Assembly: GCA_937951625.1 (NCBI GenBank)
Contig: CALFBP010000018.1
Coordinates: 115,810-179,809, forward strand
DNA: 64,000 nt
Direction: 5' to 3'
Source: an uncultured Thermoguttaceae bacterium
GTDB taxonomy: Bacteria > Planctomycetota > Planctomycetia > Pirellulales > Thermoguttaceae
Part shown: positions 9,401-17,415 of the stretch, in pieces
Position numbering within the stretch: position 1 is the stretch's first letter
How the letters are laid out: every line of letters begins with the position of its first letter
The notes under the pieces: model-generated
Seen by the model: only the letters and a program-made list of their open reading frames with translations
Database searches by the model: none
Told to the model about the DNA's origin: nothing
Position numbers and translations under genes: made by a program

Positions 9401-10182
9401 GAAAATGAAACTTCACTGCCATCGGTGAGCCGCAAACGGTACGACGTGGTACCCGGCCCAGTCGCTCCGAGTGACGTCAGCCGATTTCCGAAGATCGACG
9501 TCAACGACGCTTCCAACGACTCCGCAAGGGCGCGGCTCAATTCGATCTGGGCGACACTCTCCGGTTGCTTCGAGGAGGCAGCAGGCGCGATGGCGCCGGT
9601 TTGCGACGCCGCGGGAAGCCCGGCCGGTGCAACCCCAGCAGGGTCGCCCCCTTGTGCGGACAACCTAGAGGCCAACGCATTTTGCACGTCTGGGGGGGCC
9701 AATACAAGCACTTGGGAGGTCCTCTGATCGGCAACAATCCGGACGCCCGGTAAACGCCCAAATTCATCCTGCAATTGCTTGGCAAGTTCGTTCGCCTTAC
9801 CAGCAGGGCTGGAGTACACCTTCAACACTGCTTGGCTCGTGGTTGGCGTGGCGGGGGCGACGTCGTTCGCAGAGGGCTTGTCGAGGGAGGCCACCACCCG
9901 CTGCGCTAACTCCTGCGCGGCCGCCGTCCCTCGCACCAAAATCCGGTTGCCTCTGCGATCAGCGATGATTTCCGTCCCGGCGGGCAACAATGGGCTCAAA
10001 ACACTTTCTACTTGCTCGGCGCGGGAGTATTGCAACGCATAGGACTGGTATTCGTCCGCCGCAGTTGCGGACCAGCCGACATGCTGAAGCACCAGAAAAA
10101 AAGATACGGTGACCAATCGCCGCCAAACTGCGCCATTTCTCTCAATCCACCACTTTTCCAAAACTTCCATCATTTGAGGCAT
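6418..10182 (-). CDS. Giant type II/III-like outer-membrane secretin
   Basis: A 1254-residue GspD/PulD-family secretin, the channel through which folded proteins or fibres cross the outer membrane. A signal peptide occupies about residues 1-42. The C-terminal secretin domain runs from about 890 (VLIQVLIAEVDLADNDEFG) to 1160. It contains the signature TVVLGGLLSKQITETRRQVP followed by LLGDIPVLGHLFR and ends MTPHIV. Before it lie about seven repeats of the N1-like secretin module, recognisable as an alternation of vFkLxHa, aDxRtNtLiV and LIxQLDxPP segments. A typical GspD of about 650 residues has three such modules. A Pro-rich tail closes the protein. Other type II genes are absent nearby except an ExeA-like ATPase at 36835. 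The start is the first Met; a second lies three residues later. Confidence 0.9.
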   Translation of the reverse strand: MPQMMEVLEKWWIERNGAVWRRLVTVSFFLVLQHVGWSATAADEYQSYALQYSRAEQVESVLSPLLPAGTEIIADRRGNRILVRGTAAAQELAQRVVASLDKPSANDVAPATPTTSQAVLKVYSSPAGKANELAKQLQDEFGRLPGVRIVADQRTSQVLVLAPPDVQNALASRLSAQGGDPAGVAPAGLPAASQTGAIAPAASSKQPESVAQIELSRALAESLEASLTSIFGNRLTSLGATGPGTTSYRLRLTDGSEVSFSVDREAGRIQYRASGTAAQAFPTLIRVLDHARQTGAETTRLVPLQSTRAEDARRTVEAIRVSNQGSGPTASQARGETDLDPKKTPLAAQILRPGKRTPVRVVAETQAPAAAAPNAAPPAAGLADPTPNAAAGPEEGGLVGPVQIEMLEGLDVLVIRGNARDVKQVVDIIQQIEKLSVETEPAIEVCPVYQVDCSAVSTLVTQIYNQVYAPRQGPVTIIALVRPNALLLVGRKENVERARSLTQLLDVPVKPDAQFQVFRLQHAAAATVQSMIEEHYADPTGLAPVVRVTSDIRSNSLIVHGSPRDLAEVAAMISRIDTDEIAAVSEVQVFKLTHTLAADLAQTLNDAIQSQAAGAGRLGVRTGQAAAAPGVTAGAAQVGMTGLRSSMLQFVTVDAEGKRRLISSGILADVRITYDSRANTLIVAAPAKSMPLIEALIKQLDQPPAVRALVKVFTIVNGDATTLVQMLNDFFGTTTTGTAGFGAMGALGGAPAIQTAAGQGESSLVPLRFAADPRTNTILASGTESDLLVVEAMLLRLDSGDVKERISTVYRLKNAPANDVATAINNFLRSELQALNIQTTGGALLSPFEQIERQVVVVAEPVSNALIVAATPRYFEEIKRLVEELDKRPPMVLIQVLIAEVDLADNDEFGVELGLQDGLLFQRGAPPNPGFLFNSATQGNDNTAQALQNARFVGGQSLSNFGLGRTTQAGFGGLVLSASSESVSVLIRALKTRQRIDILARPQIQTLDNQTAYINVGQSVPQIRGVTLTQFGQTNNVDYINTGIILGVTPRISPDGIVVMEIDAQRSDVGPESEGIPISVSASGQIIRSPRINQQLAQTTVSATDGQTVVLGGLLSKQITETRRQVPLLGDIPVLGHLFRYDAKVAERRELLIIMTPHIVRSNEDAEAVKRMEAARMHWCLADVIEMTGDGGLRGRNDEWPDSQVETIYPDGDPRMLPDAPHPPEPVPPPSPESSRATPPTAPPKRTPPPKPAG

Positions 10183-10433
10183 TTTTATAGAGCCCTTTGT
10201 GGTGAGATTCGGTCGCGCCTCGGCAGCGGAAATGTCGGCATTTCCCCTGCAATCCGAATAATCGGCAAAGTTTGCCTATTTCTCCAAAGAACTTTTGCCA
10301 GCGGCCCGGCGGCTGTCGTTATTCGAAGGAGCATTGCCCCGCGGGAGTGGTATTATTTGGCACTAAAAGCCTGGAACTAACAGCGTTCGAAAGTATCCCG
10401 ACGGAAGACACGCGGATCATGGCGTGAGTTCTG

Positions 10434-10448
10434 ATACGGTGACCGTAT
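10434..10448. promoter_or_regulatory. Perfect 7-1-7 palindrome, candidate operator
   Basis: ATACGGT, one G, then ACCGTAT form a perfect palindrome of the size bound by dimeric repressors. It lies about 250 bases upstream of the secretin and 455 bases upstream of the glycosidase start. The regulator is unknown and the site is inferred from symmetry alone. Confidence 0.3.
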
Positions 10449-10459
10449 GGCCCTGGCAA

Positions 10460-10480
10460 TCAGGGGGGATCGTCCCCTGA
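10460..10480. repeat. Inverted repeat, 7-bp stem with 7-base loop
   Basis: TCAGGGG at 10460-10466 pairs with CCCCTGA at 10474-10480. No T-tract follows on either strand, so it is unlikely to be a standard terminator. It begins 12 bases after the palindrome at 10434-10448. Confidence 0.35.
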
Positions 10481-10902
10481 CTTGAAATCAGGTGCCGGGG
10501 TGCTGGGGTACCGGACAATCTGTCGTGGGAATCCTTGTAATTGACAACACGGGGGTTTATTGGAGTCTCACCTGGTCTGGGCAGTGTTATTGCCCCGCTG
10601 ACACTTTTCGGGGGGGAGTGCCCGACGGCGCGCTGAGACGGGCCTCGATGATGGGGCGACTCTTTCACTTGGCGCGGCGTTGCGGGTCGCCCATACTTGA
10701 CGTCGACGATCCGCAGAGGCCAGCCGGTTGTGTGTGCGGCCCGACTGGCTATTGCTGGTTTTTCAGTCGCTGCGTCTGCTGAGACGGTTGACCCCAAGAA
10801 GAGGAAAACGTTTCCTTCGAGGCTGCGACGGGATACGAGCGACGTCCCAGCGGATCGTGTGAATCTGGGCACGCAATTGACGATTCAGGAGGGCGTGACT
10901 TC

Positions 10903-13599
10903 ATGAGACAGTGCATCAAGGCCCTTTGCGTGGTGGTTTCGATCAGCTTCGCCGTGGCGGCGGCGGAAGACAAGACCGTGGTCGAGTGGCGATTCGACCA
11001 ACCCGGCGACTTCCGCGGCTGGGAGAACTTCGGCATGATCGCCGACGCGGCGGTCCGCGATGGGGCGCTTTGCGGCCGTGCGACCGGCAACGACCCGATC
11101 GTCTTGGGGCCGATTTTCGAGATCGCGGCATCGCCTACCCAATACGTCGAAGTTTCCCTCAAGGCCACGGTCGCGGCACCAGCCGAGCTTTTTTGGACGG
11201 AAACGCTCCAGGGTCAGTACGGTGGGTTCAGTCAGAATAAGTACCGTATGTTTCACGTCCCGGGCGACAACCAGTTCCACGTGTACCGCATTTGGCCGTT
11301 CTGGCATGCAGCGAAGAAGATTATTCGTCTGCGTTTCGACCCGCCGAACGCCGGGGAGTTCGCCATCCGATGGATTCGCATCGCGGAGCGCGAGATCGCT
11401 TCCCTGCCCGAACAGAAGTGGGATCGCGAGGCGATGTCCAGCCAATGGCGGCCTTTGGACGACGTGGAGAGCGCTCAGGGGCCGATTTGGTTGAGTCCGA
11501 AATTGGCGATTCCGGCCATAGATCATCCAATCGTTTGTGTACGGATGTCGGCCCAGCGCGCTGCCAGTGCCCGACTCTTCTGCGTCTCGAAAAATCGTTT
11601 CGGTTGGGAAAGCACGAGCTTCCCCTTGCGGCCTGACGGCAAACCGCACGCCTACAACGTGGTGGCTGGTTTGATGAATCAGTGGCAGGACGAAATCATT
11701 TTTTTAGGGCTTCAGATTCCGGAAGAGGCGGGAGCGCGGGTCGACTCCATCGAAGTGGCGTCAGAGCCTCGGGGACCTGCCGAGCTGGAAGTCGCCTACT
11801 TCGGCCGTTTGGATGGGATCAACCGAGCGGGCCGACCAGCGGGTGTGACATGCACGGTCCGCAACTTGGGTGGGGAGGTTGCCAAGGACGTCCGCGCGGT
11901 GCTCGAGGTTCCCCCGGACGTGAGGATACTTGATGGGGTGGAGAAAACGATCGACCGCCTGACGCTTTACCGGGCCAAAAGCGTTTCATGGCAAATCCAG
12001 GCCGAAAAGGTCGGCACGATTGAGGTGTCGGTGCGGCTCGATGGGGCGGGAATACCGCCGGTCACGGCCACGGCATCGCTCGAACTGACTCCCGCCCCCA
12101 AGGTACCCAAGGTTTCGTATGTCCCCGAGCCGCGGCCGGTAGTTAGCAAGTACGAAATCGGGGCTTTTTACTTCCCGGGCTTTCCCACCGCTGCACAATG
12201 GGCCCCCATCCGCCCATTTCCTAACCGCAAACCGATTCTGGGCTGGTACGACGAATCGAACCCCGAGTGCGCCGACTGGCAGATCAAGTGGGCCGTGGAA
12301 CACGGCATCAAGTTCTTCATGGTCGACTGGTATTGGGTCCAAGGCAAGCGTCAATTGGAGCATTGGCTTCACAATGCCTACGGCAAAGCACGGTATCGAA
12401 AGTACCTGAAATGGTGCGTCATGTGGGCCAACCACAACCCACCGAATACCCACTCAGCCGAGGACTGGCGCAACGTGACCCAATACTGGATCGACCATTA
12501 CTTCCACATGCCGGAGTACTATCGCATCGACAATCGGCCGGCGGTCTTCATTTGGGCGCCGCACAATGTGCGGCAGGACGTGGGCGGGAGCGAGGCGGCG
12601 GCCAAGCTTTACGCCATGTCGCAGGAAATGGCCAAGGCGGCCGGCTATCCCGGCATCTACTTCGTGGCCATGAGTTCCCACGACAATCCGGACCGCGCCA
12701 AGGAACTCATCCGCGAAGGTTTCGAGGCAGCGACCACGTACCACGGCTTCCAGCTCGCGCATCGCCGGGCCAAAAGCGATTGGTTCCCTTATGCGGCTCT
12801 CTTGGAAACCTGCCCCGAACTTTGGCGCGAGGCCGAAAAGTCGGCTCAGGGGCTACTTTACCTGCCGATCGTGGACACGGGCTGGGACGCGCGGCCCTGG
12901 CACGGTGACAAGTCGATCGTGATGTACGGCCGCACGCCCGAGCTGTTCGGCAGGCTGTGTCGACTGGCCCGAGAGTACGCGGACCAGACGGGCAAGAAGA
13001 TCATTGCCCTCGGCCCGATGAACGAGTGGGGCGAGGGAAGCTACATCGAACCCTACGCCGAATATGGCTTCCAGGACCTGGATGAGGTTCGCAAAGCCTT
13101 TTGCGAACCGGGGGATTGGCCACCCAACATCGTCCCTTCCGACGTGGGCCTCGGACCTTACGATTTGCCGCCGCTGGCGGAGAAGACCGCTTGGGAATTC
13201 AACACCGATGGAGACCCGGAGGGCTGGGCCGCCAACAGTCAGGTCGCCGATTTGAAGGTGCAAGGCGGGGTACTCGCAGGCCGGTCCACCGGGCACGATC
13301 CGCTGCTGCACGTCCGCGGCATCGAACTGGAATCCGATTGCTTCTCCCGGCTAGTGTTCCGAATGCGGAGCGACCGGAAAGAGCAGTTGCAGATTTTCTG
13401 GTCCACGTCCCTGCTGCCCATGAGCGAAGCCAATTCCGTGACGATTTCCACAATGGGCGACGGCCAATTCCACGACTACGAAGTCGACCTCGCCCGGAGT
13501 CCGCGTTGGCGCGGTCTGATCACTGGTTTGCGGATCGACCCGGCTGCCCAACCAGGCGTGACGTTCGCCTTCGACTTCATCCGCTTCGTGGGAGAGTAA
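10903..13599 (+). CDS. Exported WbsX/GH99-like glycosidase flanked by two similar beta-sandwich modules
   Basis: This 898-residue protein has a signal peptide (about 1-21) and a well-placed AGGAGGG ribosome site. The central region, from about 416 (EIGAFYFPGF) to 720, resembles the WbsX/glycosyl-hydrolase-99-like family. It shows KFFMVDWYWVQG and ends in NEWGEGSYIEP (about 706-716), whose Glu residues are the likely catalytic ones. The first 150 or so and last 130 or so residues look like copies of one module. Both begin WxFxxxGDxxGW, continue to GxLxGRxTGxDP, have an F-W aromatic pair and end in LRxDP. Such modules are usually carbohydrate-binding jelly rolls. A domain rich in beta strands (about 290-400) sits between the first module and the catalytic region. 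It likely acts on an alpha-mannan-like or other complex glycan outside the cytoplasm. The substrate is unknown. Confidence 0.8.
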   Translation: MRQCIKALCVVVSISFAVAAAEDKTVVEWRFDQPGDFRGWENFGMIADAAVRDGALCGRATGNDPIVLGPIFEIAASPTQYVEVSLKATVAAPAELFWTETLQGQYGGFSQNKYRMFHVPGDNQFHVYRIWPFWHAAKKIIRLRFDPPNAGEFAIRWIRIAEREIASLPEQKWDREAMSSQWRPLDDVESAQGPIWLSPKLAIPAIDHPIVCVRMSAQRAASARLFCVSKNRFGWESTSFPLRPDGKPHAYNVVAGLMNQWQDEIIFLGLQIPEEAGARVDSIEVASEPRGPAELEVAYFGRLDGINRAGRPAGVTCTVRNLGGEVAKDVRAVLEVPPDVRILDGVEKTIDRLTLYRAKSVSWQIQAEKVGTIEVSVRLDGAGIPPVTATASLELTPAPKVPKVSYVPEPRPVVSKYEIGAFYFPGFPTAAQWAPIRPFPNRKPILGWYDESNPECADWQIKWAVEHGIKFFMVDWYWVQGKRQLEHWLHNAYGKARYRKYLKWCVMWANHNPPNTHSAEDWRNVTQYWIDHYFHMPEYYRIDNRPAVFIWAPHNVRQDVGGSEAAAKLYAMSQEMAKAAGYPGIYFVAMSSHDNPDRAKELIREGFEAATTYHGFQLAHRRAKSDWFPYAALLETCPELWREAEKSAQGLLYLPIVDTGWDARPWHGDKSIVMYGRTPELFGRLCRLAREYADQTGKKIIALGPMNEWGEGSYIEPYAEYGFQDLDEVRKAFCEPGDWPPNIVPSDVGLGPYDLPPLAEKTAWEFNTDGDPEGWAANSQVADLKVQGGVLAGRSTGHDPLLHVRGIELESDCFSRLVFRMRSDRKEQLQIFWSTSLLPMSEANSVTISTMGDGQFHDYEVDLARSPRWRGLITGLRIDPAAQPGVTFAFDFIRFVGE

Positions 13600-13667
13600 C
13601 GCTCACAGCCCCCCAATCGAAGGTCGATTTGGGGGCGGTGGATTGCCGCAGACTCTCGGCGACGGGA

Positions 13668-15497
13668 TTAGGGCCGATACCATTCGCCCAGCAGCCAGTC
13701 GGCCAGTAGTTCGATCTGCCGAGCGGAGAGGATGTTTTTCTCGGGTTCGTCGGGAGACGCGGCGTAAGCGGGCATGCGGTCGTTCTTATCGCCGTAGAAG
13801 CGCTTGTGAGCCGGATTGCTGATAATTCCAATCAGCCACTCGCGCGAGGCGTAGCCGGTCAGATCGGGCGCGGCACCGAGATTGCCCCGGTCGTAGAAGC
13901 GATGGCAATCCACGCACGAGAAGTCCTCGATCGCTTGCTTCTCTTCGGCCGAGGGCTTCTCGCCTGGTCGGCGGCGGGCCTCTGCGGCCAAGGCCTTTAA
14001 CATGGCCTGATATTCCTCTTCTCCGGCGTCTTGGCGGAGCTCCTTGAGATTGTCTTTCACGAAGTTTGCCATGTCGCCGTTTTTGAAGGCCGTGGCGCCG
14101 AAGTAACGCGGCCGATCGGTCTTGGTCAACTGCTGTGGCACATAGGAAATCTGTTTGGGATCCATGAGGCCGGCCAACCATTCCACGCTTGGAAATCCGT
14201 AGAGGTTGGGCGCGGAGGGGTTATCGGAGAGCATGCCTTCGCCCTGGGCATTGGAGAAATCGTGGCAACTCAGGCAATGGGCCTGAAAGAGCTTCGGGCC
14301 TTGAGTCTTAGGGTCGTCCCACAACAGAGTGAGGGCCCCGGTAACCGGCACGCCTTTCCCGCGGATCAATTCCTTGACTCGCGCGGCTGCTTCTTCTTCG
14401 TCCGCGCGCGAGGCCTGGAAAATTGGATCGCCTGCGTCCACCCGCTTCGATTCGAAGGTGAGCGCCGCCACGGCCGCCAACAGAATCACGGTGATCGCCA
14501 CGTTGACCGTGTGGCCCACCTTGCTCCCGGCCCAGAACGGCATCAACAGGAACAGCAAGACCAGCGCGCCGGGCACAATGAAAATGGGCACGATTTTCAA
14601 ATGGCCGGGGAAGTAATGGGCGAACTGGTAGAGACCGACGAAGTACCAATCGGGCCGGGCCGCAGCATAGGCGTCGATCGGGTCGCGGGGACTGCCCAAC
14701 TCGCTTCCCAGGTAGTCGCCTGCCGGGTGTCCGGCCCACTGCGGATCCAGGCCATATCGGAACACCAACAGCAGAATCACCGCCATCACCAGGCAGCAGG
14801 CGGTCATGTTGCGGAGGGCCTGGTCTGGCCAGTAGGGTCGCGTGGGGGCGCCCTCGGCGCTCTCGAGTTCCAACGCTTTTCGCTGGAACCACCCGTGGAG
14901 CCACAGCAACACGGCGAACGCCGCCGTGAGGATGCCCGCGTGAAGGGCCAGGAACCGCGTCAGCGTCAAGTGGCCCATCTCCGGCCCGCCCACCGCCAGC
15001 TTATACAAGGCGTCGCCGACTTGCGGCAGCAGAAGCAAGAATTTCGTCCGCACGTTGGTGCTCCAGTAGCCGACCTGGGTCCAAGGCAACAGGTCGCCGG
15101 TCAGCAGCAGGGCGATCGTCATCACAGCCATGCCGATGACCGTCCAAAACACCAGCTCGCGTGGGGCCCGATAGCCACGCGAGAAAATCAGATGCAGGGC
15201 GTAAAGCCCTGTCAGGGCCAACAGCACTTGACCGCCGTGGTAGTGGATGCCGCGGACCAGCCAACCGCCAAGGACCTCGTACTGGATGTAATACACGCTT
15301 TCCCATGCCGTCTGCGCGCTGGGGCTGTAATACATCCACAAAAATACGCCGGTGATCACTTCCACCAGGAATGTGAACAAAATCGCGCTGGGCCAAAGGC
15401 TCAAGCAACACGACTGCGCGGCAACGCGCGATTCGGCGCATCGACGGAAAGCCAAACAAACTCCGCAGCGTTCTTCAATCCAAGAGAACAAACTCAT
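13668..15497 (-). CDS. Cytochrome b fused to a C-terminal di-haem cytochrome c
   Basis: A 609-residue membrane subunit of a bc-type quinol-oxidising complex. Residues about 35-370 form cytochrome b with helices A-D and a subunit-IV-like part. Landmarks are LLPWTQVGYW, a PDWY Qo-site motif (equivalent to PEWY) and the haem pair H186/H201 with the normal 14-residue gap. The first pair is odd: H85 aligns with the canonical ligand, but its partner position (14 later) is Y99 and the nearest His is H102. The soluble C-terminal part has two haem c motifs, CLSCH (about residue 408) and CVDCH (about 528). A possible Met ligand lies in DRMPAYA. This one polypeptide replaces separate cytochrome b and c1 subunits. 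The gene follows the Rieske gene by 149 bases on the same strand. The first Met is used as start. Confidence 0.88.
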   Translation of the reverse strand: MSLFSWIEERCGVCLAFRRCAESRVAAQSCCLSLWPSAILFTFLVEVITGVFLWMYYSPSAQTAWESVYYIQYEVLGGWLVRGIHYHGGQVLLALTGLYALHLIFSRGYRAPRELVFWTVIGMAVMTIALLLTGDLLPWTQVGYWSTNVRTKFLLLLPQVGDALYKLAVGGPEMGHLTLTRFLALHAGILTAAFAVLLWLHGWFQRKALELESAEGAPTRPYWPDQALRNMTACCLVMAVILLLVFRYGLDPQWAGHPAGDYLGSELGSPRDPIDAYAAARPDWYFVGLYQFAHYFPGHLKIVPIFIVPGALVLLFLLMPFWAGSKVGHTVNVAITVILLAAVAALTFESKRVDAGDPIFQASRADEEEAAARVKELIRGKGVPVTGALTLLWDDPKTQGPKLFQAHCLSCHDFSNAQGEGMLSDNPSAPNLYGFPSVEWLAGLMDPKQISYVPQQLTKTDRPRYFGATAFKNGDMANFVKDNLKELRQDAGEEEYQAMLKALAAEARRRPGEKPSAEEKQAIEDFSCVDCHRFYDRGNLGAAPDLTGYASREWLIGIISNPAHKRFYGDKNDRMPAYAASPDEPEKNILSARQIELLADWLLGEWYRP

Positions 15498-15646
15498 GAT
15501 GAAATCTCTTCGAGGTTTTATCAGGCAGTCGGAGAAAACCTTTCAGCGGCCCACGACGTATCGCTCGTCCGCCCCAGAGCGGCTCACGCCGCGAGCCGGC
15601 CGGCGGTGGACCGGCCAAAACGTCTCGGCCATCGTGAGGGCCTTCG

Positions 15647-16213
15647 TCACGTCTCGGCGATCTTCTGGGAAATGCCGGTGCGGAAGTTCTGGTAGCGGAC
15701 CCAAACTTCCCCGTTTTCCACCTTGCATTCCAAAGTGTCCAGGTCTCGGGGGCTGCTGCTCACGGCATCGAGGCGGCGACCTTCTATATCGAAATTGGCG
15801 TTGTGGCAGGGGCAGAAGAACCCTTTCTTCTCCGCGTCGAACGTAATGAAACAGCCCGCGTGCGGACACACCACATGGATGGCGCGGACCTCCTTTTTTT
15901 CCGCATCCACCAAGCGGAGGAACACGGCGCCGACCGGCTGGTTGGGCTGCCGGTTCCAGGCGTCGACGCGATCCATCGTCACTGTGGTTTTGAGGGGGGT
16001 GCCATCGGTGGGCAAGGCGTCTAACGTTGCCAGACGCATGAATTGGCCTGCCTGACGTTTCTGCCGCAAGGGGTTCAAGAACGAAACTACGCCAACCACT
16101 ACCGGCGTTAGATAAGCGACCGCACCAAGCGCCAGGGCAAGAATCTTCGCAAGAAATCCGCGCCGCGTATTGGTGTCGCCCTCCCCGCCCCAGCAGCAAC
16201 AGAATCCGCGCAT
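15647..16213 (-). CDS. Rieske iron-sulfur subunit of a bc-type complex
   Basis: This 188-residue protein has a twin-arginine signal (TRRGFLAKIL, about 16-25) that also serves as membrane anchor (about 22-46). The Rieske cluster motifs are CPHAGC at 116-121 and CPCHNANF at 134-141, which supply the two Cys and two His ligands of the 2Fe-2S cluster plus the disulfide pair. The usual Gly-Ser after CPCH is replaced by Asn-Ala, a change at the residue pair that tunes redox potential. It is the first gene of a two-gene operon with the cytochrome b/c fusion. Together they can pass electrons from quinol to a periplasmic acceptor. The N-terminus holds a Cys triplet of unknown meaning (residues 5-7). 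Confidence 0.9.
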   Translation of the reverse strand: MRGFCCCWGGEGDTNTRRGFLAKILALALGAVAYLTPVVVGVVSFLNPLRQKRQAGQFMRLATLDALPTDGTPLKTTVTMDRVDAWNRQPNQPVGAVFLRLVDAEKKEVRAIHVVCPHAGCFITFDAEKKGFFCPCHNANFDIEGRRLDAVSSSPRDLDTLECKVENGEVWVRYQNFRTGISQKIAET

Positions 16214-16259
16214 AGAAGGAATCCTTCGCTATTTCGCCTAAACATTATAAGTCCGCGCA

Positions 16260-17285
16260 TTATTGCATGGCGCTGCGTACGGCGTCAAGGACCTTGGTTC
16301 GGGCGATAGGCAACGGAGCGGAGACGAGCGCTCCGGCTGCCGCCCGATGGCCACCACCGCCGAATTGTTCGGCCAGGCGGGCACAATCCAGTCCGCAACG
16401 GCTTCGAAAGCTGATTTTGAATCCTCCGCTGGCTTGCTCGACAAGAATGATCGCCACTTCGGCGCTGCCCACCGCGAACAAGAGGTTGATCACGTCTTCG
16501 CTGTCCGAAGCCAAGGCCCCGCATGCCGCGAAGTCGTCTTGAGTGATCCACGTGTAAATAAGCCGCCCTTGAAGATCCGTCTGGACACGGGCCATGGCTT
16601 GGCCGATCAATCGCAGGCGTCCCACCGAATCGTTCTCGTAGAGCGCGCGATAGAGGGCATCGGGTTCAACTCCGGCCTCGGTCAACAGCCCCGCCAAACG
16701 GTAGGTGGCCGCCGTGGTCGAGGCGAAGCGAAACCAGCCCGTGTCCGTCGCCAAGGCCGCGAACAACAAAGTGGCAATCTGCGGGGTCAGCGTGGCGCCG
16801 AGATGCAGCGCCGCCTCATACACGAGCCGGCCCGTGGCTTCGGCCCGGGTGTCGCGGAAGACCTCGGCCCCCAAATCATCGGCACTGACGTGGTGATCGA
16901 GGACGATTTTCTGAGCAGACGTAGCGCGGATGACCTCGCCCATCGCGCCCAGTTGGGCCCATGCCGACGTGTCGAGCACCATGAGCACATCGAACATCGG
17001 CAGACGATCCTTGGCGACATCGCGGCCCAATCGTTGAATTTTCTTGTTCGGGTCCAGGAACTGGAATCGAGGCGGCACGTCGAAGTCCGCCACGATCCAG
17101 GCTTCCTTGCCCAATTGCTCCACGATCGCGGTCATGGCCAGCGTGCTTCCCAGCGCGTCGCAGTCGGGCCGCACATGGGTCGTCAAGAGGAATCGTCGGC
17201 CGGAGCGGACCAGATTCGCAAAGCGCGACCAGTCAACGGAGTTCGCGGGGGCCTCTGGTTGGAAAGGTTGGCAAACTTCTCTCAA
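16260..17285 (-). CDS. nrnA: NrnA-like DHH-family oligoribonuclease / pAp phosphatase
   Basis: DHH/DHHA1 phosphoesterase that degrades short RNA oligonucleotides and can hydrolyse pAp. Metal-binding motifs are visible: HVRPDCDALGS near the N-terminus, then VLDTS, the DHH signature in VLDHHVS, and ATDTGWF. The C-terminal DHHA1 motif is GGGGHRAAAG. The frame runs back into dnaA, so the upstream Met at 17516 is not credible. A TTG at 17285 preceded by TGAGG five bases upstream gives 341 residues, normal for this family. A TTG at 17309 is the alternative. It lies 130 bases downstream of dnaA on the same strand. Confidence 0.85.
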   Translation of the reverse strand: MREVCQPFQPEAPANSVDWSRFANLVRSGRRFLLTTHVRPDCDALGSTLAMTAIVEQLGKEAWIVADFDVPPRFQFLDPNKKIQRLGRDVAKDRLPMFDVLMVLDTSAWAQLGAMGEVIRATSAQKIVLDHHVSADDLGAEVFRDTRAEATGRLVYEAALHLGATLTPQIATLLFAALATDTGWFRFASTTAATYRLAGLLTEAGVEPDALYRALYENDSVGRLRLIGQAMARVQTDLQGRLIYTWITQDDFAACGALASDSEDVINLLFAVGSAEVAIILVEQASGGFKISFRSRCGLDCARLAEQFGGGGHRAAAGALVSAPLPIARTKVLDAVRSAMQ

Positions 17286-17415
17286 GGAAACCTCATTGAA
17301 TGGGCTCAAGAATTTCGTCAGGGGCGGACCGAAAGCGATGATGCCATTATACTGCCGCGTTGTTATTTGGGGAAACGCCGTTCGAGCCAGTAGGAGGCCA
17401 CCAAGCCGCTGCTTC

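Larger units (their letters stand above)
10183..10902. other. Long intergenic region between secretin and glycosidase genes
   Basis: About 720 bases without a convincing gene. It holds the 5' regions of two divergent genes. Around 10434-10480 there are two adjacent perfect inverted repeats (listed separately). A strong Shine-Dalgarno AGGAGGG lies at 10887-10893 for the downstream gene. The small open frames here show no hydrophobic or motif pattern of a real protein. Confidence 0.5.

Noticed and set aside
10417..10872. 151-residue minus-strand frame in the secretin-glycosidase gap
   Set aside because: No ribosome site, no hydrophobic or motif pattern, and it overlaps the inverted repeats.
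14031..15695. Long plus-strand open frame opposite the cytochrome b/c gene
   Set aside because: Its translation is Gln/Arg/His-rich with no motif, as expected for the antisense of a GC-rich gene; the minus strand encodes an unmistakable cytochrome.
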